A stretch of 64,000 bases of DNA from Mugil cephalus (Eukaryota; Chordata; Actinopteri; Mugiliformes; Mugilidae): assembly GCF_022458985.1 (NCBI RefSeq), contig NC_061775.1, positions 27,114,319 through 27,178,318 of the forward strand, read 5' to 3'. Under the pieces are notes generated by a model. It was given only the letters and a program-made list of their open reading frames with translations, was not told where the DNA came from and did not search any database. The number at the start of each line of letters is the position of its first letter. The stretch's first letter is position 1. Shown here piece after piece: positions 10,913 through 22,500 of this stretch. Position numbers and translations under genes: made by a program.

Positions 10913-13900
10913 CTAATAAATGAAAAGGATAAGGGGCGCAATGAGTAGATGCATCATATTGAGTCTGACAGAGCCGGCATCACTGGTTGTCGTTGTAGTA
11001 GTTGGTGCAGCAGTGGTTGTTGTTGTAGTTGGTCTAGCAGTAGTTGTTGTAGTTGGTGAAGCAGTTGCGGTTGGAGTAGCAGTTGTTGTTGTCCAAGCAG
11101 TGGTTGTTGTGGATGGAGTAGCAGTTGTTGTTGTCCAAGCAGTTGTTGTTGGAGTAGCAGTTGTTGTTGTCCAAGCAGTGGTTGTTGTGGTTGGAGGATC
11201 AGTTGTAGTTGAAGCAGTTGTGGTTGTAGCAGCAGTTGTTGTTGTCCAAGCGGTGGTTGTTGTGCCTGGAAGATCACTTGTAGTGGTTGAAGCAGTTGTT
11301 GTTATGGTTGCAGCATCAGTTGTGGTTGGAGTGGAAGTTTTACTTGGTGTAGCAGTCATTGTGGTTGTTATCGGTGTATCAGTTGTGGTTGGAGTTAGTG
11401 CAGCAGTTGTTGTTGTGGTTGGTTCAGCAGTTGTTGTTGTGGTTGGTTCAGCAGTTGTTGTTGTAATTGGCGCAGCACTTGTTGTAGTGGTCGGTGGACC
11501 AGTTGTTGTGGTGGTTGGTGGAGGGGTTGTTGTTGTAGTTGATGCAGTACTTGTTGTTGTAATTACTGCATCAGTTGAAGGAGTTGGTGCAGTGGTTGTT
11601 GTTGTGGTTGGAGGAGCAGTAGTTGTTGTGGTTGGTGCACCAGTTATTGTTGTGGTTGGTGCAGCACTTATTGACATAGTTGGTGCAGCGGTTGTTGTTG
11701 TGGTTGGATCAGCAGTTGTTGGTGCTGCAGTTGTTGTTATAGTTGGTGCAGCAGCTGGTGTTGTAGTTGGTGGAGTGGTTGTTGTTGTTGTAGTTGGTGG
11801 AGAAGTTGTTGTAGTTGTTGCAGCAGGTGTAGTTGTGGTTGTGGTTGATGCAGCTGTATTAGTTGTGGTTGGTGCAGCGGTTGTTGTTGTAGTTGTGGTT
11901 GGTGCAGCAGTTGTGGTTGGTGTAATTGTTGTTGTAATTGTTGGAGCGGTTGTTGTTGTTGTAGAAGGTGTAGAAGGTGTTGTTGTAGTTGGTGCAGCAG
12001 TTGTAGTTGTGGTTGGTGCAGCAGTTGTTGTTGTAGTTGTAGTTGGTGCAGCAGTTGTGGTTGTAGTTATGATTGGTTCAGCAGTTGTTGTTGTAGTTGT
12101 GGTTGGTGGAGCAGTTGTTGTATTTGGTTCAGCGGTTGTTGTGGTTGTGGTTGGTTCAGCTGTTGTTGTAGTTGGTGGAGAAGTTGTTGTTGTAGTTGGT
12201 GCAGCAGTTGTAGATGTGATTGGTGCAGGTGTAGTTGTTTTGGTTGGTGGAGCAGTTGTAGTTGGTGCAGCAGTTGTTGTTGTGGTTGGTTCAGCAGTTG
12301 TTGTTGGTTCAGCAGTTGTTGTTGTAGTTGTGGTTGGTGGAGCATTTGTTGTAGTTGTGGTTGGTGCAGCAGTTGTTGTGGTTGTGGTTGGTTCAGCGGT
12401 TGTTGTTGCAGCAGTTGTTGTTGTGGTTGGTGGACCAGTTGTTGTAGTTGGTGCAGCAGTTGTTGTTGTGGTTGTAATTGGTTCAGCAGTTGTTGTTGTA
12501 GTTGTAGTTGGTGCAGCAGTTGTGATTGCAGTTGTTGTTGTCCAAGCAGTGGTTGTTGTGGTTGGAGGATCAGTTGTAGTTGAAGCAGTTGTGGTTGTAG
12601 CAGCAGTTGTTGTTGTCCAAGCGGTGGTTGTTGTGCCTGGAAGATCACTTGTAGTGGTTGAAGCAGTTGTTGTTATGGTTGCAGCATCAGTTGTGGTTGG
12701 AGTGGAAGTTTTACTTGGTGTAGCAGTCATTGTGGTTGTTATCGGTGTATCAGTTGTGGTTGGAGTTAGTGCAGCAGTTGTTGTTGTGGTTGGTTCAGCA
12801 GTTGTTGTTGTGGTTGGTTCAGCAGTTGTTGTTGTAATTGGCGCAGCACTTGTTGTAGTGGTCGGTGAACCAGTTGTTGTGGTGGTTGGTGGAGGGGTTG
12901 TTGTTGTAGTTGATGCAGTACTTGTTGTTGCAATTACTGCATCAGTTGAAGGAGTTGGTGCAGTGGTTGTTGTTGTGGTTGGAGGAGCAGTAGTTGTTGT
13001 GGTTGGTGCACCAGTTATTGTTGTGGTTGGTGCAGCACTTATTGACATAGTTGGTGCAGCGGTTGTTGTTGTGGTTGGATCAGCAGTTGTTGGTGCTGCA
13101 GTTGTTGTTATAGTTGGTGCAGCAGTTGGTGTTGTAGTTGGTGGAGTGGTTGTTGTTGTTGTAGTTGGTGGAGAAGTTGTTGTAGTTGTTGCAGCAGGTG
13201 TAGTTGTGGTTGTGGTTGATGCAGCTGTATTAGTTGTGGTTGGTGCAGCGGTTGTTGTTGTAGTTGTGGTTGGTGCAGCAGTTGTGGTTGGTGTAATTGT
13301 TGTTGTAGTTGTTGGAGCGGTTGTTGTTGTTGTAGAAGGTGTAGAAGGTGTTGTTGTAGTTGGTGCAGCAGTTGTAGTTGTGGTTGGTGCAGCAGTTGTT
13401 GTTGTAGTTGTAGTTGGTGAGCAGCAGTTGTGGTTGTAGTTATGATTGGTTCAGCAGTTGTTGTTGTAGTTGTGGTTGGTGGAGCAGTTGTTGTATTTGG
13501 TTCAGCGGTTGTTGTGGTTGTGGTTGGTTCAGCTGTTGTTGTAGTTGGTGGAGAAGTTGTTGTTGTAGTTGGTGCAGCAGTTGTAGATGTGATTGGTGCA
13601 GGTGTAGTTGTTTTGGTTGGTGGAGCAGTTGTAGTTGGTGCAGCAGTTGTTGTTGTGGTTGGTTCAGCAGTTGTTGTTGGTTCAGCAGTTGTTGTTGTAG
13701 TTGTGGTTGGTGGAGCATTTGTTGTAGTTGTGGTTGGTGCAGCAGTTGTTGTGGTTGTGGTTGGTTCAGCGGTTGTTGTTGTAGTTGTGGTTGGTGCAGC
13801 AGTTGTTGTTGTGGTTGGTGGACCAGTTGTTGTAGTTGGTGCAGCAGTTGTTGTTGTGGTTGTAATTGGTTCAGCAGTTGTTGTTGTAGTTGTAGTTGGT

Positions 13901-16546
13901 GCAGCAGTTGTGATTGTAGTTGTGGATGGTGGAGCAGTTGTTGTGGTTGGTGCAGCCGTTATCGTGGTTGTGGTTGGATCAGCAGTTGTTGTTGTAGTTG
14001 TGGTTGTTGCAGCAGTTGTTGTAGTTATACTTGGTGCAGCAGTTGTGGTTGTAATTGTGGTTGTGGTTGGTTCAGCGGTTGGTGTTGTAGTTGGGGTTGG
14101 TGCAGTTGTTAGGGTTGTGGTTGGTGCAGCAGTTGTTGTTGTAGTTGGTGCATTTGTTGGAGTGGTTGTTGTTGATGTGGTTGGTGGAGAAGGTGTTGTT
14201 GTAGTTGGTGCAGCAGTTGTGGTTGTGGTTGGTGCAGCTGTAGTTGTTGTGGTTGGTGCAGCAGTTGTTGTACTTGGTGGAGCAGTTGTTGTTGTGGTTG
14301 TGGTTGGTTCAGCAGTTGTTGTTGTAGTTGTAGTTGGTTCAGCAATCGTTGTTGTAGATATGGTTGGTGGAGCAGTTGTTGTAGTTGGTTCAGCGGTTGT
14401 TGTGGTTGTGGTTGGTGGAGAAGGTGTTGTTGTAGTTGATGCAGCAGTTGTAGTTATGGTTGGTGCAGCTGTAGTTGTTGTGGTTGGTGGAGCAGTTGTT
14501 ATAGTTGGTGCAGCAGTTGTTATTGGGGTTGGTTCAGCAGTTGTTGTTGTAGTTGTGGTTGGTGGAGGAGGTGTTGTTGTAGTTGGTGCAGTTGTTGTAG
14601 TTGGGGTTGGTGGAGCAGTTGTTGTAGTTGGTGCAGCAGTTGTAGTTTTGGTTGGTGCAGGTGTAGTTGTTGTGGTTGGTGGAGCAGTTGTTGTAGTTGG
14701 TGCAGCAGTTTTTGTGGTTGGTTCAGCAGTTGTGGTTGGATCAGCAGTTGTTGTTGTTGATTCAGCAGTTGTGGTTGGTTCAGGAGTTGTTGTAGTTGTG
14801 GTTGGTGGAGCAGTTGTGGTAGTTGGTGCAGCAGTTGTTGTTGTGGTTGTTGTTGGTGTAGCAGTTGTTGTTGTGGTTGGTGCAGCAGTTGTGGTTGGTT
14901 CAGCAGTTGTTGTAGTTGTGGTTGGTGGAGCATTTGTTGTAGTTTGTGCAGCAGTTGTTGTTGTGGTTGGTTCAGCAGTTGTTGTAGTTGTGGTTGGTGC
15001 AGCAGTTGTTGTGGTTGTGGTTGGTTCAGCGGTTGTTGTTGTAGTTGTGGTTGGTGCAGTAGTTGTTGTGGTTGGTGCAGCCGTTATCGTGGTTGTGTTT
15101 GGATCAGCAGTTGTTGTTGTAGTTGTGATTGTTGCAGCTGTTGTTGTAGTTATACTTGGTGCAGGAGTTGTGGTTGTAGTTGTGGTTGTGGTTGGTTCAG
15201 CGGTTGGTGTTGTAGTTGAGGTTGGTGCAGTTGTTGTTGTGGTTGGTGGAGCGGTTGTTGTTGTTGGTGCAGCAGTTGTTGTTGTGGTTGTGGTTGGTTC
15301 AGTAGTTGTTGTTGTAGTTGTAGTTGGTTCAGCAGTTGTGGTTGTAGTTGTGGTTGGTTCAGCAGTTGTTGTTGTAGTTGTGGTTGGTGGAGCAGTTGTT
15401 GTTATAGTTGTGGTTGGTGCAGTTGTTGTTGTGGTTGGTGGAGCGGTTGTTGTTGTTGGTGCAGCAGTTTTTGTACTTGGTGGAGCAGTTGTTGTTGTGG
15501 TTGTGGTTGGTTCAGTAGTTGTTGTTGTAGTTGTAGTTGGTTCAGTAGTTGTTGTTGTAGTTGTAGTTGGTTCAGCAGTTGTGGTTGTAGTTGTGGTTGG
15601 TGGAGAAGGTGTTGTTGTAGTTGGTGCAGCAGTTGTTGTTGTGGTTGGTGCAGCTGTAGTTGTTGTGGTTGGTGGAGCAGTTGTTATATTTGGTGCAGCA
15701 GTTGTTGTTGGAGTTGGTTCAGCAGTTGTTGTTGTAGTTGGGGTGGTGAGCAGTTGTTGTAGTTGGTGCAGCAGTTGTAGTTTGTGGTGCAGGTGTAGTG
15801 TTGTGGTTGTGAGCATTGTTGTAGTTGGTGCAGCAGTTGTTGTTTGGTTGGTCAGCAGTGTGTTGGATCAGCAGTTGTTGTTGTAGTTGTGGTTGTACAG
15901 TTGTTGTGTGATCAGCAGTTGTGGTTGATTCAGCAGTTGTGGTTGGTTCAGCAGTTGTTGCAGTTGTGGTTGTGGAGCAGTTGTGTGTTGTCAGCAGTTG
16001 TGTTTGGTGTGTTGGTAGCAGTGATGATGCAGCAGTTTAGTTGTGTTGGTGATGTAGTTTTGTGGTTGGTAGTTATTAGTTGTGAGCAGTTTTGTTTGTT
16101 GGTTGGTTAGTTGATGCTGTAGTTAGTTGTAGTGGTGCAGCAGTGTTGTTGGGTTTGGTTGGTTCAGCAGTTGTTGTTGTAGTTGTACTTGGTGAGCAGT
16201 TGTGTGTAGTTGGTGTCAGCGGTTGTTGTTGTTGTGGTTGGTGGAGAAGTGATTGTAGTTGTGCAGCAGTTGTAGTTGTGGTTGGTGCAAGCTGTAGTGT
16301 TGTGGTTGTGGTGGTAGCAGTTGTTGTAGGTTGGTGGACAGTTGTTGTTGTTAGTTGGTTGGAAGTTGTTGTGTGTTGAGGAGTTTTGTAGTTGGTGCAG
16401 CAGTTGTTGTTGGTTGGTGTGCGTTGTAGGACAGTATTAGACTGTTACGTTGGTCCACTGTGATGGACACATTTGTGAAAGTATTGACCCGTGGTTGGCT
16501 CACAGGGTTTGAAGTTGAGCAAGTGTAGGAGAATGGTGAGTTATGA
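10913..16546 (-). CDS. Gene A module 3 terminal exon: LU2 second half, mucin stalk, GPI-type tail
   Basis: The Thr-rich frame is open from about 15,745 to 13,419 and again from 13,418 to the TAG at 10913-10915. A 2-base insertion (GGTGAGCAGCAG where the duplicate copy has GGTGCAGCAG) accounts exactly for the change of frame between the two parts. The stalk consists of [12 protein letters not shown]-like units with AEP, APP and ASP variants and no cysteine. The C-terminus is SDAGSVRLN followed by the hydrophobic [14 protein letters not shown], a good GPI-attachment signal. The 5' end (15,745-16,546) should encode the second half of LU2 but is riddled with small deletions, so the exact acceptor is uncertain. 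A 1,371-bp tandem duplication fills 11,157-13,918. Confidence 0.65.
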
Positions 16547-19500
16547 ATGTGGAATGTAAAGCGGTGCAACATATGAAGTCTGTTGCTTTGATCGAGATTG
16601 TGCAACTAAGTTCTTTTCAGAATACAGTGGTGCTCCACTGGGCTGTTGTTGTTTGTGTGTGATACATTGTTTGATATGACAGTCTTGTGATAAAGTGAGG
16701 TGATTTGCACAGTCAACTGGCTTAGGGGAAGAGTAATCTTGTTTAAGTGTCTTTTAAGTGAAATATAACAAACATTGAAGTTTTTTGTTAGTTGAGTGAT
16801 AACAAGTTATAAGTATTAACAGAAACCAGGAAATTAAACACAACAAAAATGTTATGAGTCCTTGCATGATGGATCCAACTTTTTGTAGCCATGAAGATTA
16901 ATGGTAGAGACACATGCTGTTAGCATTGTGCACACTCCTCCTTGTTAACTTGAAGAATTGCGGAACATCTTCTTAAAATGATGCAGGCTAAAATCTGTGC
17001 ATTACTGTACATGTGGAATAAAAGCAAGAATCATATGAAGTCTGTTATTGCATTAGACTAACAGATTTCAACTAAGTTTCATTCATGAAAAACATGGTAA
17101 ATCACATCTGGCTTGCAAGGTTAGTTTTTTGTTGATTAGTTTGTCACAGCATCTAGTTAATACAATGACACTTCAATCGCATCCAAGTTGAATGAATTTG
17201 AACAGTCCAACTGGCTGACAGTGAGGAAGAGCTAATCTTGCTTTCAAGTGTTTTGTAAGTGACAAATTATAAAACACAAACATAATGCAAAGTTTCTTTT
17301 TTATATTGACGTAGATTAACAATAGTTAACTATTTTGTAGTTAAAGAACTGATCAGGTATAAAATCTCTAAAGCTACTTTCAACTTATTAAATATTTTGA
17401 TGAATGTCTTCATGTCGACTCCATTTTACTGTTTTGTATGCAAACACCTGGAAGATTAATGGGTGCAGAAAACATTTGTTTTTGTGCTTGTGCTTACTTA
17501 CTCTCCTCCTTTTTTCCAAATCTTGAAAGAAGTAATTTGTTTGTAATTCAGATTTCATTAATCTATAGAATTTAAAATAGCCACTTACTTGTTGCCTGAA
17601 AGCATCTATCCTCCGTCCCCTTACACTGTAATGGTGTCGTGCATTGAGAGGTTGTACAAGAATTACACTTGAGGCTGTTATCTGCCGGAGTAGTAGGACC
17701 TGAAACAAGAGAACGGAAAAAAATATCAAAGGGTTAAGATTTCAAAAATACGATGAAAAAAACTAAAAATTCAGTATCTGGTCCATCTGTACTCACAAGG
17801 TAGAGTTTTTTTGTTGCAGTTGTTTTTGTCACAACACCTAGCAGATACAAGTGCACTTGAACCACCCAAGTTGAATGAAAATGTCTGACGTCCAGTGGCT
17901 GGACACAGGGAGGACGGAGCACATGCTTTGTAGATTTGCGTGAATGGAGCTCCAGATGAAGTTCCTACAGAGACAAAGTCCAGGTTGTTAACTGGTTTAA
18001 CTTGACAGTACGTGAACTTTATTTTACAGAAAATAGAAGAAGGTGACACTAGAGATAAGTCATACCTAGAATGGAGGCTGTTATACACATCGTCTCTGAG
18101 GAACATTGCTGGGATGTTGTCTTTGAACATGTCTGATCTCTGCAGGTTTGACACCGAAGAGGTTTGACTGCAGTCGGGAGAGAAAACTTTCCATGAAATG
18201 AATTCTTCATCACAAATATCAAATCAAAGATCTTCAGTGGGTAGAAAGTATTTTATTCTTGTACAAAAGCCTTTCTTTTTTCTTGTTTTTTGTTTTACCT
18301 TTAGCTTGTATTAGAATGAAACCCTCTGAATGGCCCATTTATAAGGTTCTAAATATTCTACTATTTATAGATTTTAAATGTCATTTTCATATTATTCATA
18401 TTCATCATCATTCATTCATCATAGTCATATTATTACTATTTACATACATTTTGTTTTCCAATTCTTATCTTTTTCTAGCAGTTACAAGTAAAGTTTCTGT
18501 TATGGAGATTAATATGGACAAATACAATCCAGAATATTTGCTTTGGTTAATCAAAAGTCACGTGGTTTTTCCATTTTAAATTAATAATTTTAAGTCCTAT
18601 AATAGATTAAATATAGTAGCAATGTTTGTAACAAGCAGGATTACCTCGAGGTGTTGTTGTAGTTGGTGCAGCAGTAGTTGTTGTAGTTGGTGCAGCAGTA
18701 GTTGTTGTGGTTGGTGCAGCAGTTGTTCTTGTGGTTGGTGCAGGAGTTGTTCTTGTGGTTGGTGCAGCAGTTGTTGTTGTGGTTGTACTTGGTGCAGCAG
18801 TTGTGGTTGTAGCTGTGGTTGGTTCAGCGGTTGTTGTTGTAGTTGGGGTCGGTGCAGTATTTGTTTTTGTGGTTGGTGGAGCTGTTGTTGTACTTGGTGC
18901 AGCAGTTGTTGTTGTGGTTGGTGCAGCTGTAGTTGTTGTGGTTGGTGGAGCAGTTGATGTAGTTGGTGGAGCAGTTGTTGTTGTTGTTGTGGTTGGTTCA
19001 GCAGTTGTTGTAGTTGGTGCAGCAGTTGTGGTTGTAGTTGTGGTTGTTTCAGCGGTTGTTGTTGTAGTTGTGGTTGTTGGAGCAGTTGTTGTTGTGGTTG
19101 GTGGAGCGGTAGTTGTTGTTGTGGTTTGTTCAGCAGTTGTGGTTGATTCAGCAGTTGTTGTTGTGGTTGGTGCAGCAGTTGTTGTTGTAGTTGGTGCAGT
19201 TGTTGGAGCGGTTGTTGTTGTTGTAGTTGGTGGAGAAGGTGTTGTTGTAGTTGGTGCAGACGTTGTGGTTGTGGTTGGTGCAGCTGTAGTTGTTGTGGTT
19301 GGTGCAGCAGTTGTTGTACTTGCTGGAGCAGTTGTTGTTGTGGTTGGTTCAGCAGTTGTTGTTGTAGTTGTAGTTGGTTCAGTAGTTGTTGTTGTAGTTG
19401 TGGTTGGTGGAGCAGTTGTTGTGGTTGGTTCAGTGGTTGTTGTGGTTGTGGTTGGTGGAGAAGGTGTTGTTGTAGTTGGTGCAGCAGTTGTTGTGTTTGA

Positions 19501-22500
19501 TTCAGCAGTTGTGGTTGGTTCAGCAGTTGTGGTTGTAATTGTGGTTGGTGAAGAAGGTGTTGTTGTAGTTGGTGCAGTTGGTGTAGTTGTGGTTGGTGGA
19601 GCAGTTGTTGTAGTTGGTGCAGCAGTTGTTGCTGTGGTTGGTTCAGCAGTTGTGGTTGGTTCAGCAATTGTTGTGGTTGTGGTTGGTGGAGCAGTTGTTG
19701 TAGTTGGTTCAGCAGTTGTTGTTGTGGTTGTTGTTGGTTCGGCGAGTGTTGTTATAGTTGTGGTTGGTGTAGCAGTTGTTGTTGTAGTTGTGGTTGGTGC
19801 AGTAGTTGTTGTGGTTGGTGCAGCCGTTATCGTGGTTGTGTTTGGATCAGCAGTTGTTGTTGTAGTTGTGATTGTTGCAGCTGTTGTTGTAGTTATACTT
19901 GGTGCAGCAGTTGTGGTTGTAGTTGTGGTTGTGGTTGGTTCAGCGGTTGGTGTTGTAGTTGAGGTTGGTGCAGTTGTTGTTGTGGTTGGTGGAGCGGTTG
20001 TTGTTGTTGGTGCAGCAGTTGTTGTTGTGGTTGGTTCAGTAGTTGTTGTTGTAGTTGTAGTTGGTTCAGCAGTTGTGGTTGTAGTTGTGGTTGGTTCAGC
20101 AGTTGTTGTTGTAGTTGTGGTTGGTGGAGCAGTTGTTGTGGTTGGTTCAGTGGTTGTTGTGGTTGTGGTTGGTGGAGAAGGTGTTGTTGTAGTTGGTGCA
20201 GCAGTTGTTGTGTTTGATTCAGCAGTTGTGGTTGGTTCAGCAGTTGTGGTTGTAATTGTGGTTGGTGAAGAAGGTGTTGTTGTAGTTGGTGCAGTTGGTG
20301 TAGTTGTGGTTGGTGGAGCAGTTGTTGTAGTTGGTGCAGCAGTTGTTGCTGTGGTTGGTTCAGCAGTTGTGGTTGGTTCAGCAATTGTTGTGGTTGTGGT
20401 TGGTGGAGCAGTTGTTGTAGTTGGTTCAGCAGTTGTTGTTGTGGTTGTTGTTGGTTCGGCGAGTGTTGTTATAGTTGTGGTTGGTGTAGCAGTTGTTGTT
20501 GTAGTTGTGGTTGGTGCAGTAGTTGTTGTGGTTGGTGCAGCCGTTATCGTGGTTGTGTTTGGATCAGCAGTTGTTGTTGTAGTTGTGATTGTTGCAGCTG
20601 TTGTTGTAGTTATACTTGGTGCAGCAGTTGTGGTTGTAGTTGTGGTTGTGGTTGGTTCAGCGGTTGGTGTTGTAGTTGAGGTTGGTGCAGTTGTTGTTGT
20701 GGTTGGTGGAGCGGTTGTTGTTGTTGGTGCAGCAGTTGTTGTTGTGGTTGGTTCAGTAGTTGTTGTTGTAGTTGTAGTTGGTTCAGCAGTTGTGGTTGTA
20801 GTTGTGGTTGGTTCAGCAGTTGTTGTTGTAGTTGTGGTTGGTGGAGCAGTTGTTGTGGTTGGTTCAGCGGTTGTTGTGGTTGTGGTTGGTGGAGAAGGTG
20901 TTGTTGTAGTTGGTGCAGCAGTTGTTGTTGTGGTTGGTGCAGCTGTAGTTGTTGTGGTTGGTGGAGCAGTTGTTATATTTGGTGCAGCAGTTGTTGTTGG
21001 GGTTGGTTCAGCAGTTGTTGTTGTAGTTGGGGTTGGTGGAGAAGTTGTTGTAGTTGGTGCAGCAGTTGTAGTTTTGGTTGGTGCAGGTGTAGTTGTTGTG
21101 GTTGGTGGAGCAGTTGTTGTAGTTGGTGCAGCAGTTGTTGTTGTGGTTGGTTCAGCAGTTGTGGTTGGATCAGCAGTTGTTGTTGTAGTTGTGGTTGGTG
21201 GAGCAGTTGTTGTGGTTGATTCAGCAGTTGTTGTGGTTGATTCAGCAGTTGTGGTTGGTTCAGCAGTTGTTGTAGTTGTGGTTGGTGGAGCAGTTGTGGT
21301 AGTTGGTGCAGCAGTTGTTGTTGTGGTTGTTGTTGGTGTAGCAGTTGTAGTTGGTGCAGCAGTTGTAGTTGTGGTTGGTGCAGCTGTAGTTGTTGTGGTT
21401 GGTGGAGCAGTTGATGTAGTTGGTGGAGCAGTTGTTGTTGTGGTTGTGGTTGGTTCAGCAGTTGTTGCTGTAGTTGTAGTTGTAGTTGGTGCAGCAGTTG
21501 TTGTTGTGGTTGTGGTTGGTTCAGCAGTTGTTGTTGTAGTTGTACTTGGTGCAGCAGTTGTGGTTGTAGCTGTGGTTGGTTCAGCGGTTGTTGTTGTTGT
21601 GGTTGGTGGAGACGGTGATGTTGTAGTTGGTGCAGCAGTTGTAGTTGTGGTTGTAGTTGGTGCAGCTGTAGATGTTGTGGTTGTGGTTGGTGCAGCTGTT
21701 GTCGAGGTTGGTGGAACAGTTGTTGTTGTAGTTGGTGGAAAAGTTGTTGTTGTGGTTGGAGGAGTTGTTGTTGTAGATGGTGCAGCAGTTGTTGTGGTTG
21801 GTGGAGCAGTTGTAGGGACAGTATTACAGAAACTGGTTCCACAACAGGTTGGTCCACTGCTGATGGAACCAACTTTTGCCATGAAAGGTATTGAACCCAG
21901 GCTGGTAGCAGCTGCACAGAGGTTTGAAGATGCACAGCCAAGAGCAGGAGAACTGGTGGAGCCATTGGACACTGTGGAAGTAAAAGCAGAGTGGAACATA
22001 TGAAGTCTGTTGCTTTAGACTCACAGATTTCACTAAGTTCTTTTCATGAAATTCAGTGGTGTAACATCACATCTGGCTGCAGGTTGTTTTTGTGTGTAGT
22101 GATACATTAGTTTATGACTAATGACCACTTCCATCTGCATCCAACTGTGAAGGTGGATTTTGACACAGGTCAAACTGGCTTTCAGTTTGAGAGAAGAGCT
22201 AATCTCTGCTTTCAAGTGTCTTTTAAGTGACAAATTATAAAACAAAATCATAATGCAAAGTTTCTTTTGTTTATTGACGTAGATTAACAATAGTTAACTA
22301 TTTTGTAGTTAAAGAACTGTCAGGTTAAAATCTCTAAAGCTACTTTCAACTTATTAAATATTTTGATGAATGTCTTCATGTCAGACTCCATTTTACTGTT
22401 TTGTATGCAACACCTGGAAGATTAATGGGTGCAGAGAACATTTGTTTTTTGTGCTTGTGCTTACTTACTCTCCTCCTTTTTTCCAAATCTTGAAAGAAGT

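Noticed and set aside
12067-12648. Minus-strand Gln/Leu-rich open frame (QLLHQPQ type), and many like it
   Set aside because: These are the same repeat read in another frame. They begin and end within the mucin exons and carry no other feature.
11157-13918. Thr-Ala-Ala-rich repeat suggesting antifreeze glycoprotein genes
   Set aside because: Fish antifreeze glycoproteins use strict Thr-Ala-Ala tripeptides with short cleavable spacers. Here the unit is a Thr run plus AAP/AEP with regular Pro, fused to LU domains and a GPI-type tail.
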